From NCBI GenBank assembly GCA_910585345.1, contig CAJUDS010000010.1, positions 1 through 64,000 on the forward strand: a stretch of 64,000 nucleotides of DNA, read 5' to 3'. The notes beneath the pieces were generated by a model. That model saw nothing but the letters and a program-made list of their open reading frames with translations. It was not told where the DNA came from and searched no databases. The position numbers were made by a program, and so were the translations under genes. Below are positions 55,756-64,000 of the stretch, piece after piece (position 1 is the stretch's first letter; the number at the start of each line of letters is the position of its first letter). This stretch comes from an uncultured Lachnospiraceae bacterium (GTDB lineage Bacteria; Bacillota; Clostridia; Lachnospirales; Lachnospiraceae).

Positions 55756-56865
55756 CTACTTCTCAAACAATGCCTGCAGCTTTCCCTCCTGTAACTTTGA
55801 GCCGATCACGCAGATCTTTCCCGTCAGATCCGGTCTGCCGTCCCTGATATCAAGTTCTCCCGGTACATAGTCAAAATAAATCCAGTTTCCGGTACCGTCC
55901 GGCAGCATCCCCTTAGCGCGCAGAATCAACCCATAGGTCTTCTCGTCTTCCAGCGCTTTTAGTTTTTCTTCTATTTCCTCCTTCGTATAGGAAGCCGCCG
56001 TCTCCCTTCCCCAGCTTGTAAAGATTTCGTCCGCATGATGATGGCCATGGTCATGGTCATGACAGCCGCATGTACAATCCGGTCCATGATCGTGATGCGC
56101 ATGGTCATGGTCCTCGTGACCGTGATGCGCATGGTCGTGGTCTTCATGACCGTGATGCGCATGGTCGTGATCTTCATGACCGTGATGCGCATGGCCGTGT
56201 CCCTCGTGATCGTGATCCTCATGGCCGTGCTGTGCCCGGATTTCTTCTAAAAGCTCTGCCATCCAGTCGTTTCTGGTTTCCATCGCTTCCAGAATCTGCA
56301 TACCTTCCAGTTCTTCCCATGGCGTCGTAATAACCGCCGCCTTACTGTTATGTTCCCTGATGATTTCTACAGCTTTTGCCGTCTTTTCTTTGCTGACGGT
56401 TCCTGTTCTGCTCAAAATTACCAGGCCGGCATTTGCAATCTGGTTTAAGAAAAACTCGCCGAAATTTTTCGCATACATCTTACATTTGGACGCATCTACC
56501 ACCACAACCGCGCTGCTCAGGGAAACCTGCGCCTGCGTTTTTACATCCTGCACCGCACGGATCACATCGGACAGCTTTCCCACTCCCGACGGCTCAATGA
56601 GAATGCGGTCCGGCTGATAAGTGGTCAGAACCTCCTGCAGGGAAGCGCCAAAATCCCCTACAAGAGAGCAGCAGATACACCCCGAGTTCATCTCCTTCAT
56701 CTCCACGCCGGATTCTTTCAAAAATCCGCCGTCAATGCCGATTTCGCCAAACTCATTCTCAATCAGCACTACTTTTGTGTCCTGCAGCGCCTCCCGCAGC
56801 AGCTTTTGAATCAGTGTCGTCTTCCCGGCCCCCAGAAAGCCGGATATAATATCAATCTTTGTCAT
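55756..56865 (-). CDS. CobW/COG0523 metallochaperone GTPase with His-rich repeat
   Basis: A 369-residue G3E GTPase. Walker A SGFLGAGKTTLIQKL, the CxCC metal site in NSGCICCSLVG, Walker B ILIEPSGVGK and the C-terminal CobW domain (LRAKGMLPDGTGNWIYFDYVPG). Between residues about 215 and 285 it carries a histidine-rich tract (unit HAHHGHEDHD repeated) plus a CTCGCHDHDHGHHH patch, a metal reservoir. Such proteins load zinc or cobalt into client enzymes. Nearby hemB encodes a Zn-type enzyme and cbiK a cobaltochelatase, so either metal fits. The repeat is perfect enough at DNA level to vary in copy number. Confidence 0.9.
   Translation of the reverse strand: MTKIDIISGFLGAGKTTLIQKLLREALQDTKVVLIENEFGEIGIDGGFLKESGVEMKEMNSGCICCSLVGDFGASLQEVLTTYQPDRILIEPSGVGKLSDVIRAVQDVKTQAQVSLSSAVVVVDASKCKMYAKNFGEFFLNQIANAGLVILSRTGTVSKEKTAKAVEIIREHNSKAAVITTPWEELEGMQILEAMETRNDWMAELLEEIRAQHGHEDHDHEGHGHAHHGHEDHDHAHHGHEDHDHAHHGHEDHDHAHHDHGPDCTCGCHDHDHGHHHADEIFTSWGRETAASYTKEEIEEKLKALEDEKTYGLILRAKGMLPDGTGNWIYFDYVPGELDIRDGRPDLTGKICVIGSKLQEGKLQALFEK
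56091..56210 (-). repeat. Four 30-bp tandem repeats coding the His-rich tract
   Basis: Four consecutive 30-bp units (56091-56120, 56121-56150, 56151-56180, 56181-56210), each coding a ten-residue unit of the type HGHEDHDHAH. Units two and three differ by one or two bases; the fourth is more diverged. The pattern suggests recent expansion by slippage. Confidence 0.85.
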
Positions 56866-56883
56866 TTTCTATCCCTTCTTTTC

Positions 56884-57678
56884 CTAATTTAGCTTTTCCC
56901 ATTCTTCCCGGATAAACTGCATGGGCAGACTGGCCGTTTCATCTTCGAATCCGCCTGTGATCATACCGATACAGTGTCCGTGCGCATCAAAGGTGCCGCC
57001 GCCGGACATACCCGCTTTCGCCCTACAGTCATTATATATCATATAAGAACCGAATTCCTCAAAATAATACCAGGGATCCGCCACCGTCCCTTCATAAATG
57101 TTGCAGGCCACGCCGTCTGTCGAACCGACTACAAACATTTCCGTTCCCCGGCTGAGTCCTCCTTCGCAGCTTTCCCTCGCCGTTATCGCGCAAAATGCCG
57201 AACGCTTCTCATATGGAACAGCGCTGATATCCGCCAGGACAAACCCCAGATCACACGTATCGGACAGATAAATCCGTCTGGCGGAAACCTCCACGCCATT
57301 ATAAAAACGAATCAGGGAAAACTCCTGGCTCTGAAGCTGATGCCTGTTGGAAACAATCAGCAGCGTATTTTCCCGTACTTCCAATATCATGCCGCTCCCC
57401 AGATATCTGCCTGTCCGTATCTGTACTACTGACGGCAGCACATTGCGTATGGACTGCGACATATCGCCGTTATAATTTTCCTCTGTCCGCAGCAGTCCCA
57501 AATGCACCAGCCCCAGATATTCGTCTTCCGGCATCGTTGTCTGCACAAGCGGCCCCAACGCCGTTTCCGCCGCTTCCACTGCCCGTGCGGGAACCATAAA
57601 GACTGCGGCAATCCACAGCATCATACACAACGCGCACCGCCGTATACTGCCCGGATATCGCTTTTTCCGTTTATTCAT
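56884..57678 (-). CDS. Secreted trypsin-like serine protease
   Basis: A 264-residue protein with a signal peptide (RRCALCMMLWIAAVFMVPARAVEA) and an S1-type fold. The triad is visible: His in IVSNRHQL, Asp in DTCDLGFVLAD and Ser in KAGMSGGGTFD. No PDZ domain follows, unlike DegP. It probably acts outside the membrane on peptides or envelope proteins. The ATG lies in the last codons of hemB (8-base overlap), so it is translated with the heme genes; a link in function is not evident. Confidence 0.87.
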   Translation of the reverse strand: MNKRKKRYPGSIRRCALCMMLWIAAVFMVPARAVEAAETALGPLVQTTMPEDEYLGLVHLGLLRTEENYNGDMSQSIRNVLPSVVQIRTGRYLGSGMILEVRENTLLIVSNRHQLQSQEFSLIRFYNGVEVSARRIYLSDTCDLGFVLADISAVPYEKRSAFCAITARESCEGGLSRGTEMFVVGSTDGVACNIYEGTVADPWYYFEEFGSYMIYNDCRAKAGMSGGGTFDAHGHCIGMITGGFEDETASLPMQFIREEWEKLN

Positions 57679-58633
57679 CCAGCCATCCCGCCACATCCAA
57701 CGCATGATATGTGATGATTATGTCCGCCCCCGCACGCTTCATGGCAAGCATATTTTCCATGACAATCCGCTTTTCATCGATCCAGCCATTTGCGGCCGCC
57801 GCCTTTACCATCGCATATTCACCGCTTACATTGTACACTGCCAGCGGATAATCAAACCGCTCTGACGCAGTCTTCAGTACATCCAGATATGCCAGAGCGG
57901 GTTTCACCATCAGAATGTCCGCCCCTTCCTCAATATCCGCCTCCATCTCCCGCAGCGCCTCTTTTGCGTTGGCACAGTCCATCTGATAACTCCTGCGGTC
58001 GCCAAATCCAGGAGCAGAGTGGGCGGCATCCCGAAACGGCGCATAATAACCCGAAGCATATTTGGCGCTGTAAGACAGAATCGGCGTTTCATAAAATCCT
58101 GCCGCATCCAGGCCCTGTCTGATCGCCGCCACTCTGCCGTCCATCATATCGGAAGGCGCTATCATATCCGCTCCCGCACCTGCCAGACTGACAGACATCT
58201 TTACCAGCAGCGGCAGCGTCTCATCGTTCAGTATATGACAGCCGTCTACGAGACCACAGTGCCCGTGGGACGTATACTCGCACAGACAGACATCCGCTAT
58301 CACCAGAAAATCCGGATCGTGCGCTTTCAGATAACGAATCGCCCGCTGGGTAATCCCGTTTTCATCATAGGCCTGGCTTCCCATTTCATCTTTGTGCGCC
58401 GGTATGCCGAAGATCAAAATGTTTCTGATACCGCTTTCTCTGATTCTGCAGCATTCCTCCTGCAGCCTGTCTATCGAGTACTGATAAATGCCAGGCATCG
58501 ACTGTACCGGGTTTTTGATATTTTCACCCTCTATGACAAAAACCGGATATACAAGCTGTTCCTTATGAAGCCGGGTCTCCTGTACCAGACTCCTGACCGC
58601 CGCGCTCCCGCGCAGCCTTCTCATCCTCTTCAT
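57671..58633 (-). CDS. hemB: Porphobilinogen synthase (zinc type)
   Basis: A 320-residue enzyme that joins two aminolevulinates to porphobilinogen. The zinc cysteines lie in DVCLCEYTSHGHCG, the Schiff-base lysines in YSAKYASG and ILMVKPALAY, and the start MKRMRRLRGSAAVRSLVQET is normal. The zinc site marks it as dependent on Zn rather than Mg alone. It is followed by the protease gene and the two G3E GTPases, and preceded by cobA-hemD. Confidence 0.96.
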   Translation of the reverse strand: MKRMRRLRGSAAVRSLVQETRLHKEQLVYPVFVIEGENIKNPVQSMPGIYQYSIDRLQEECCRIRESGIRNILIFGIPAHKDEMGSQAYDENGITQRAIRYLKAHDPDFLVIADVCLCEYTSHGHCGLVDGCHILNDETLPLLVKMSVSLAGAGADMIAPSDMMDGRVAAIRQGLDAAGFYETPILSYSAKYASGYYAPFRDAAHSAPGFGDRRSYQMDCANAKEALREMEADIEEGADILMVKPALAYLDVLKTASERFDYPLAVYNVSGEYAMVKAAAANGWIDEKRIVMENMLAMKRAGADIIITYHALDVAGWLDE

Positions 58634-58705
58634 TTCCCTGTCCCTTCCTCAATGAATAATATGAATCCTAAAAAGGGTTCCCTGCCTGGAATCCTACCGG
58701 CCACA

Positions 58706-60250
58706 TCAACGCCGCTTCTTCCGTTCGTACTCCGCCACTGCTTCCGCCAGTCCCTGCGCCGTAAAAGAACGCGCCGTCACGATATTTTGGCAGCCTGACT
58801 CTTCCAGCGCCCGCGCCGTCTGAACGCCGATTGCAACGCAACACAGGCCGCGCATAAACGGCTGCGCAAATATATGGGGATACGCACCGCAGAATGCCTT
58901 TACGCCGGAGCTGCTGGCAAACGTCAGATAAGCCAGCGTACGCAGCAGATCACTGTGGCACGCGAATCCGGCCTTTGTCACATACGCATTCGCCCGCCGC
59001 ACGGCAACACCCGCATTTTGCAGCCGTTTTTCCAGCACGGGATTACCCTCCTGCGCCTGGTATAAAAGCACCCTGTCCGCCGCCGGATCAAGACGCGCCA
59101 TAAGGCCCTCCGCCAGCGCCTTTGCAGTATACGTATCCGGCATAAAATCGGCAAAAAAACCATACGACTGCAGTTTGTCCGCCGTGCCCCCGCCAATGAC
59201 AGCGATTCTGACACCGGCCAGTTTCCGGATATCCAGCCGTCTTTTGCGAAACTCCTCAAAAAACAACCGCACACCGGATGCGCTCGTAAAAACGATCCAC
59301 GTGTATACCGCTAACTCCCGGAAATACTGCTCCTGCTCCGCACAAGCCTGCGTCCAAAGTTCCTGTACGCAGACCGTCTTTGCACCTGCTTTACGCAGAT
59401 ACCGCCCCAGTTTTTCCTGTAATTCCGCCGTCCCGGTCATGCCCACGCACACTCCCTGCAAAGGACCGCTATTATCCGCCAGCAGAGAAAGCGCCGCCGC
59501 CTCGCCCACTACAATGACAGCAGGCGAAAATGCGCCTTCCCGCTTTGCCCGGCCGGCAATATCCGCCACCGTGCCCCGGATTACCAATTCATCAAACCGT
59601 CCGCCGCCGCTGATCACGGCTGCCGGACAGGCAGGCGCCCTCCCATACTGCAGCAGCAGCTCGCAGATACTGTCAAGAACGGACAATCCCATTAGGAACA
59701 CAAACGTTCCCTCCGCGTCTTTCAATCCTCTGATCTGTGCATCCAGGTACCGCCTGACTGCAGCAGGTTCTTTTTCCCCGGTGTGCGCCGTGATCACATG
59801 AAAAGAACGGCTCAGCCCTCTGTGCGTCACAGGGATGCCCGCAAGCTCCGGCGCCGCAACAGCCGACGTCACGCCCGGCACGATTGTATAAGGTATCTGC
59901 GCCGCCGCCAGGTATTCCGCTTCTTCACCCCCTCTGCCAAACACAAAAGGATCGCCGCCCTTCAGCCGCACTACCTTCCTGCCCTCGTTTGCTTTGCTGA
60001 CAAGAAATCTGTTAATCTCTTCCTGCTCCATGCTGTGACATCCGGCCTTTTTCCCCACATAAATCCGCTCGCAGGAAAAATCTGTCTCTGCTAATAATTC
60101 TTCCCCGCAAAGCCTGTCATATACCAGCGTATCACAACTGCGCAGCAGTTCCAGCCCTCTGACCGTAATCAACCCTCCGGGGCCAGGTCCTGCACCGACC
60201 AAATACACATGCCCTTTCGCCCTTCCTGTTTTGCCATCGTCTCCCGGCAT
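58706..60250 (-). CDS. cobA-hemD: Uroporphyrinogen-III methyltransferase / uroporphyrinogen-III synthase fusion
   Basis: A 514-residue fusion. Residues 10-250 are SUMT/CobA (VYLVGAGPGPGGLITVRGLELL, VRLKGGDPFVFGRGGEEAEYL, GIPVTHRGLSRSFHVITAH), which methylates uroporphyrinogen III to precorrin-2. Residues 265-510 are HemD (GVCVGMTGTAELQEKL, IVFTSASGVRLFFEEFR, FASSSGVKAF), which makes uroporphyrinogen III. This channels tetrapyrrole flow toward siroheme and cobalamin. ATG overlaps the hemC stop by one base (TAATG). Confidence 0.95.
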   Translation of the reverse strand: MPGDDGKTGRAKGHVYLVGAGPGPGGLITVRGLELLRSCDTLVYDRLCGEELLAETDFSCERIYVGKKAGCHSMEQEEINRFLVSKANEGRKVVRLKGGDPFVFGRGGEEAEYLAAAQIPYTIVPGVTSAVAAPELAGIPVTHRGLSRSFHVITAHTGEKEPAAVRRYLDAQIRGLKDAEGTFVFLMGLSVLDSICELLLQYGRAPACPAAVISGGGRFDELVIRGTVADIAGRAKREGAFSPAVIVVGEAAALSLLADNSGPLQGVCVGMTGTAELQEKLGRYLRKAGAKTVCVQELWTQACAEQEQYFRELAVYTWIVFTSASGVRLFFEEFRKRRLDIRKLAGVRIAVIGGGTADKLQSYGFFADFMPDTYTAKALAEGLMARLDPAADRVLLYQAQEGNPVLEKRLQNAGVAVRRANAYVTKAGFACHSDLLRTLAYLTFASSSGVKAFCGAYPHIFAQPFMRGLCCVAIGVQTARALEESGCQNIVTARSFTAQGLAEAVAEYERKKRR

Positions 60251-61218
60251 TACTGTCCGTCCCCTTCCGTCCTGTCTTTTTGGCCCGCCGCCGCCAATAT
60301 TTTTTCAGCCATCCCCGCCGCCATCCGCTCGCCATCCCGCATCCGTTCCGCGCCAAAGGCCGTACACAGACGGCCTTCCCTCCAATACTGGACACGCATA
60401 CGGATCGTGCCGTTTTGGCACCAGGAATATGCCGCCACCGGCTGCTGGCAGCCGGCGCCGACGCCGGACAAAAAAGCGCGCTCCGTCAGAAAGCTGCACA
60501 TTGACTCTTTGTCATTTATGCCTGCAAACAGCTCCGCAAAAGGACTGTCCCGTCTGCTCTCCACGGCAATAATCCCCTGCGCCGGAGCCGGAACGAAATC
60601 CGCCTCGTGCAGTTCGCGGAAAAAAAACGCGCCGTCCCCGCACAGACCGCTACGCAGCGTCTGTCTCCATGCCGCCGCGCTCTCCGGCATGACGCAAAGG
60701 CGTTCCAGCCCCGCCGCCGCCAGAATCAGCCCGTCCACTTCTCCGTCCCGCAGCTTTTGCAGTCTCGTATTGACATTGCCACGGATCCCCTTCACCGCGT
60801 ATCCGAGATAGAATGTTACCTGTTCCTGACGACGCAGACTCCCGGTGCCAATAACTGACGATTCCTGCAGTGCCCTGCCCGGCAGCGTCACGAGCACATC
60901 CCTTGGATTCGCCCGCGGCAGCGCTGCCGACACGATGAGTCCATCCGGGAGCGCGCCCGGCATATCCTTTCCGCTGTGCACTGCCGCGTCTATCTCTCCG
61001 GCCGCCAATGCCTCCTCAAAAACCGACGTAAACATTCCCTTGCCGTCAAACAGATAGAGCGGACGGTCCGGTATACGGTCTCCTGCCGTGCTCATCTCTA
61101 TTATTTCATAGCGGATATCCGCTTCCCCGGATACCGCCCGGCAGCGTTCAACCACACTGCGGGTCTGGGCCAGCGCAAGCGCGCTTTTTCTGGTGCCGAT
61201 CCGTATGACTCTACTCAT
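60250..61218 (-). CDS. hemC: Hydroxymethylbilane synthase
   Basis: A 322-residue enzyme that polymerises four porphobilinogens. IRIGTRKSALALAQTRSVVE at the N-terminus, VHSGKDMPGALPDGL, GSLRRQEQV and NVNTRLQKL are family marks, and the dipyrromethane cofactor cysteine sits in GVGAGCQQPVAAY. The ATG at 61218 lies in GGATGAGTAG at the end of sirC (8-base overlap). The C-terminal segment is slightly longer than in E. coli. Confidence 0.95.
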   Translation of the reverse strand: MSRVIRIGTRKSALALAQTRSVVERCRAVSGEADIRYEIIEMSTAGDRIPDRPLYLFDGKGMFTSVFEEALAAGEIDAAVHSGKDMPGALPDGLIVSAALPRANPRDVLVTLPGRALQESSVIGTGSLRRQEQVTFYLGYAVKGIRGNVNTRLQKLRDGEVDGLILAAAGLERLCVMPESAAAWRQTLRSGLCGDGAFFFRELHEADFVPAPAQGIIAVESRRDSPFAELFAGINDKESMCSFLTERAFLSGVGAGCQQPVAAYSWCQNGTIRMRVQYWREGRLCTAFGAERMRDGERMAAGMAEKILAAAGQKDRTEGDGQ

Positions 61219-61765
61219 CCGCGTTTCTTTCCTCTCTGATCTCACGTATCCATCCGGACAGTTCTTTTTCCATCCGCCTGCGCAGTGCGCCGGCCATGGC
61301 CGGATTCTCGCCCGAAGTCGTCACCCCCACCGCCGTGCTGCCTTCCATACAATAGGCCGGAAAATAAAACGTGCATTCCTCTCTGCAGTCGGCCACATTA
61401 ACCGGAATCTGCCTCTCACGGCACAAAAGCCCTATCCGCCTGTTCGTTTCCCGATCGTCGGTGGCAGCGATCACCAGCCTCCATGCTATCCCCGTAAGAT
61501 CGGAATCCCGAAACCGCCTTTGCTGCCAGAACAGACTGCCAGCCGCGCTCTTTGTTTCTTTTCCATTATGTAAACTATAGTTTTCCTGTCCTTCCAGGCT
61601 GCCTGTCTCCCGCAGTTCTTTAAATCCGGGAAACTGCGGCGCTATCACAGTAACCTTTGCTCCGAACGCAAGCAGACCGCTGCATTTTCTTGCCCCTACC
61701 TTACCGCCGCCCACTATCAGGCAGGGTTTTTTTTCCAGCGATACAAACATGGGAAAATATGTCAT
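61211..61765 (-). CDS. sirC: Precorrin-2 dehydrogenase (SirC/CysG-N type)
   Basis: A 184-residue NAD-dependent enzyme that oxidises precorrin-2 to sirohydrochlorin. The Rossmann loop CLIVGGGKVGARKC follows MTYFPMFVSLE, and later blocks are VIAATDDRETNRRIG, INVADCREECTFYFPAYC and GVTTSGENPAMA. It has only the dehydrogenase half, without the ferrochelatase domain of CysG or Met8. It overlaps hemA by four bases (ATGA) and hemC by eight. Confidence 0.93.
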   Translation of the reverse strand: MTYFPMFVSLEKKPCLIVGGGKVGARKCSGLLAFGAKVTVIAPQFPGFKELRETGSLEGQENYSLHNGKETKSAAGSLFWQQRRFRDSDLTGIAWRLVIAATDDRETNRRIGLLCRERQIPVNVADCREECTFYFPAYCMEGSTAVGVTTSGENPAMAGALRRRMEKELSGWIREIREERNADE

Positions 61766-62973
61766 CTCTCTCCTTCTTCCAATACCTTCCGCAGAGCCGT
61801 AAAAAAACCACGCATCTCTTCATACGCCGTCTCGTCGCGCACCCGGTATAGAATCTGTTCAAACCGCAGAGAAACGGCCGCCTCTTTCATCTGTGGAATT
61901 GCAGGCAGAATCCGGTGGAATAACAATTCTTTTTTCAGCGTGTCAATCTGCTGCTCTATCATATGTTCGGCGCTCTGTCTTGCCTGCTGTTTTTTTTCGT
62001 TGTTGGTGCGCGCAAGACTGCTGAAATAGTCCATCTGGTACAATGTGCCATAGCGGGCCACATTTTTGTCAATATCAGCCGGCACCGACAAATCCAGCCA
62101 AAGCACCTGCTGCGGCGCTTCCCGGCGGCTCTCTGCATCCTCCCGCGCCTTTTTCCACGCCTCATAGGTCACCGTATAATGCGGACTGCCTGTGGCACTG
62201 ACAATGACATCACAGCTTCCCATAACTTCATAACGCCGCTCATATGCCACCATAGACGCGCCTTCCACATGGATGACCTGCCCGTCCGCATTGTGCCTCC
62301 TGCTCGTTCCCACAATGGAAATCCCCCTCCTGCCCCGGATATTTTTCATCACTGTGCTCCCTGTGGAACCTGTCATGCCGATGATCATCACCCTGGCGCT
62401 GCCTAGATTATTTTGCCGCATAAATTCATGGATTCTGCCTGCCGCCAATGTCGCCACCGACACTGACGTTTTGGAAAGGCTCGTATCCGTCTTTATTTTT
62501 TTGGCACATGTAATGGCGCTTTTAAAAATCGTATTCAGCGCAAAGTCCGTACACCCGGCTTCCATAGACCGGTAATAGGCATCCTTTACCTGGCCTAATA
62601 TCTCGTCCTCACCCATCACCATGGAATCTACGCCGCTTGCCACCCGGTGCAGATGCACAAGCGCCCCCTCGCCGCAATAACGGTTCCCATATTTACGGCA
62701 CAGTTCCAGCGGAATGCCCTTCGCTCTGCAGACAGCCTCCTCCATTATGTCCCAGCGGTTCTGTGCGCTGTCCGTATCCTTCTTTGCTTCCTCTTCTTCC
62801 GGAAACTGCGTATATAATTCCATACGGTTACAGGTAGACAAAATCACACTGTGCGCCATCTTTGGCCACTGTCTGCACCGGTCCAGAAATGCCTCCTGTT
62901 CCGCTTTCGAGAATGCAAACCGGCTGCGTATTTCCAGCGGCGCCTTTTTATAATTCACGCTGATCACATACAT
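61762..62973 (-). CDS. hemA: Glutamyl-tRNA reductase
   Basis: A 403-residue enzyme that reduces glutamyl-tRNA, the entry step of the C5 pathway. The catalytic Cys is in ILSTCNRMELY, the dinucleotide site in VMIIGMTGSTGSTV, and VLWLDLSVPADIDKNV follows. The MIIGMTGSTGST motif differs from the common GxGxMG pattern. hemL, which would complete aminolevulinate formation, is not in the window. The upstream neighbour is the CbiK-CbiL fusion. Confidence 0.94.
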   Translation of the reverse strand: MYVISVNYKKAPLEIRSRFAFSKAEQEAFLDRCRQWPKMAHSVILSTCNRMELYTQFPEEEEAKKDTDSAQNRWDIMEEAVCRAKGIPLELCRKYGNRYCGEGALVHLHRVASGVDSMVMGEDEILGQVKDAYYRSMEAGCTDFALNTIFKSAITCAKKIKTDTSLSKTSVSVATLAAGRIHEFMRQNNLGSARVMIIGMTGSTGSTVMKNIRGRRGISIVGTSRRHNADGQVIHVEGASMVAYERRYEVMGSCDVIVSATGSPHYTVTYEAWKKAREDAESRREAPQQVLWLDLSVPADIDKNVARYGTLYQMDYFSSLARTNNEKKQQARQSAEHMIEQQIDTLKKELLFHRILPAIPQMKEAAVSLRFEQILYRVRDETAYEEMRGFFTALRKVLEEGER

Positions 62974-63005
62974 CTTGGCCGTCCTTTTCCTCTTTCCACC
63001 ATCGT

Positions 63006-64000
63006 CTATACTTCCTTTTCCGATACAAGAATCGTTGTAAAATAGGAATCCCTTTCCGTGTCCTCGTCCAGGTTCCAGCAGATTTCCTCCGTCTCCATAC
63101 CGCAGTCTTTGACCATTGCCGCCTGGTCATACAACCCCATTTCCTTCAGCGTCCGTTTTGTCTCGGCCAGATGCCTGCCGCTTTTCATCAGCACCCTGCT
63201 GCCAGGCAGCCGCAGGCTCTCCTCCATCCCATCATACCCGGCAGGAATGATATGCAGCGGCTGCGACATCGTTGTCAGGCTCCTGCCAAGCGCTGCCGCG
63301 CAGGCGCAGAAACTGGTCACGCCGGGCAGCATTGCCACTTCGTACCCGGCCTGGCGGATGGGCTGCGCCAGATAAGCCATCGTGGCATAAACTGTCACAT
63401 CCCCTAATACAATCATTCCCACATTTTTACCCAGGCGCAGATATTCCTCTATTCTGACGGCAAACTGCTGATAGGCCCGCTCCCTTTCCGTCCGCTCTTT
63501 TACCATCAGGAAATCCAGATACAACACTTCCTTTTCCGCCAGACGCATATAATCGGCCCCGGACGGGCCAAACATCTCTTCCAGACGCCGGGCAGCCTTT
63601 CTGACAATCGAAAGCGCAATCGTATGTTCTGATTTCGTCCTCGGCACGGCCAGCACATCGCATCTGCGGATCCGCTCCGCACAGTCCAGCGTCAGATTCC
63701 CGCCTGCTCCCGGCCCCACACTGATGCCATAGAAGATGCCTCCCTGGTTTTTTCTGCACTTTTGGACATACAACTCTCTGATTTCCGGGTAAGACCCCAT
63801 TCCGTGCAGCACACAGTCCACCTCGTATCCTCTGGCCCGGCACTTGTTTTTCCAGCTCTCCGCGCCCTCTCCCGCCATATCATGCAGCACATGCTCACCT
63901 GCCACGAGCATAAACGGCACCAGACGGATCCGTCGGATGCCCGTCTGTTTGTCCAGTGCGTTTAAAATTTCCTCCAATGAGGGCTTTCCTTCCACCGTAG
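63006..64000 (-). CDS. cbiK-cbiL: CbiK-CbiL fusion: cobaltochelatase end plus precorrin-2 C20-methyltransferase (5' end missing)
   Basis: The gene runs off the right edge of the window; at least 331 residues remain. The first 80 are the C-terminal end of an anaerobic sirohydrochlorin cobaltochelatase CbiK: TVEGKPSLEEIL, LVPFMLVAGEHVLHDMAGE, VLHGMGSYPEIREL. From about residue 88 it is CbiL, which methylates cobalt-factor II: GIFYGISVGPGAGGNLTLDC, LGDVTVYATMAYLAQPI, MLPGVTSFCACAAALG. So metal insertion and the next methylation share one chain. It leads the tetrapyrrole genes that follow. Confidence 0.9.
   Translation of the reverse strand, partial: TVEGKPSLEEILNALDKQTGIRRIRLVPFMLVAGEHVLHDMAGEGAESWKNKCRARGYEVDCVLHGMGSYPEIRELYVQKCRKNQGGIFYGISVGPGAGGNLTLDCAERIRRCDVLAVPRTKSEHTIALSIVRKAARRLEEMFGPSGADYMRLAEKEVLYLDFLMVKERTERERAYQQFAVRIEEYLRLGKNVGMIVLGDVTVYATMAYLAQPIRQAGYEVAMLPGVTSFCACAAALGRSLTTMSQPLHIIPAGYDGMEESLRLPGSRVLMKSGRHLAETKRTLKEMGLYDQAAMVKDCGMETEEICWNLDEDTERDSYFTTILVSEKEV

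Noticed and set aside
56035..56330. Repeats that might be a CRISPR array
   Set aside because: The repeats are contiguous 30-bp units without spacers and code in frame for His-rich residues.

Overview
The window reads as chromosome of an anaerobic Clostridia bacterium, most likely a Lachnospiraceae-type gut Firmicute. The reasons are strong AGGAGG-type ribosome binding sites, a tryptophan T-box, two DUF1113-type membrane proteins, PyrB/PyrI, a CbiK-type cobaltochelatase fused to CbiL, and an integrative conjugative element (ICE) with the ArdA/YodL/AbrB accessory genes usual in that family. No rRNA, tRNA or CRISPR array was seen.

Region 1 (1-11.7 kb, minus strand, visibly GC-rich) is the accessory and early-transfer end of an ICE that continues past the left edge. 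It has four ArdA-type antirestriction proteins, a D12-class adenine methylase that appears to begin at an ATC codon, a PP-loop sulfurtransferase-like protein, AbrB-type regulators, a YodL-domain protein and several small proteins. The genes are mostly overlapped or separated by a few bases.

Region 2 (11.8-15.6 kb, minus strand, strikingly AT-rich) is the highlight. It is a compact four-gene operon with its own promoter and terminators: a CYTH-domain protein with most tunnel residues, a small protein resembling effector-associated constant component 1 (EACC1), a 728-residue fusion of a caspase-like protease to a cobalamin-binding-type/radical SAM enzyme, and a second, degenerate CYTH protein. 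I interpret it as a candidate undescribed conflict (defence) system carried as ICE cargo.

Region 3 (15.8-17.1 kb) is the scar of insertion: short direct repeats, a flavodoxin gene cut off in the middle of its fold, a frameshifted FMN-reductase remnant, and an intact TetR regulator with two palindromic operators.

Region 4 (17.3-28.6 kb) holds a chemoreceptor, a YbaK deacylase, a cytidylate-kinase-like protein, an AT-rich BcgI-like restriction-modification pair, an ABC-F ATPase, a PHP phosphoesterase and a Cof-type phosphatase. Region 5 (28.3-36.1 kb, minus) is a tight run of pheA, a DUF815 ATPase, ppx, ppk1, maf, a HAD phosphatase and a small acidic protein. Region 6 (36.3-43.3 kb) has a DUF5050 protein, the folate operon folC-folE-HD-folP-folBK, a DUF1113-like protein and a MATE pump. 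Region 7 (43.3-46.1 kb, plus) has a nitroreductase, pyrB-pyrI and a hemerythrin. Region 8 (46.1-49.4 kb, minus) is an ABC importer led by a T-box with a UGG (Trp) specifier, so probably tryptophan uptake. Region 9 (49.4-53.1 kb) has an unexplained 149-bp palindromic element, an orphan minimal flagellin, a sodium:alanine symporter and a PHP protein. Region 10 (53.2-64.0 kb, minus) is the tetrapyrrole operon cbiK-cbiL, hemA, sirC, hemC, cobA-hemD, hemB, followed by a trypsin-like protease, two CobW/G3E GTPases (one with a His-rich tandem repeat), a YlmH-type S4 protein and a DUF1113 protein.
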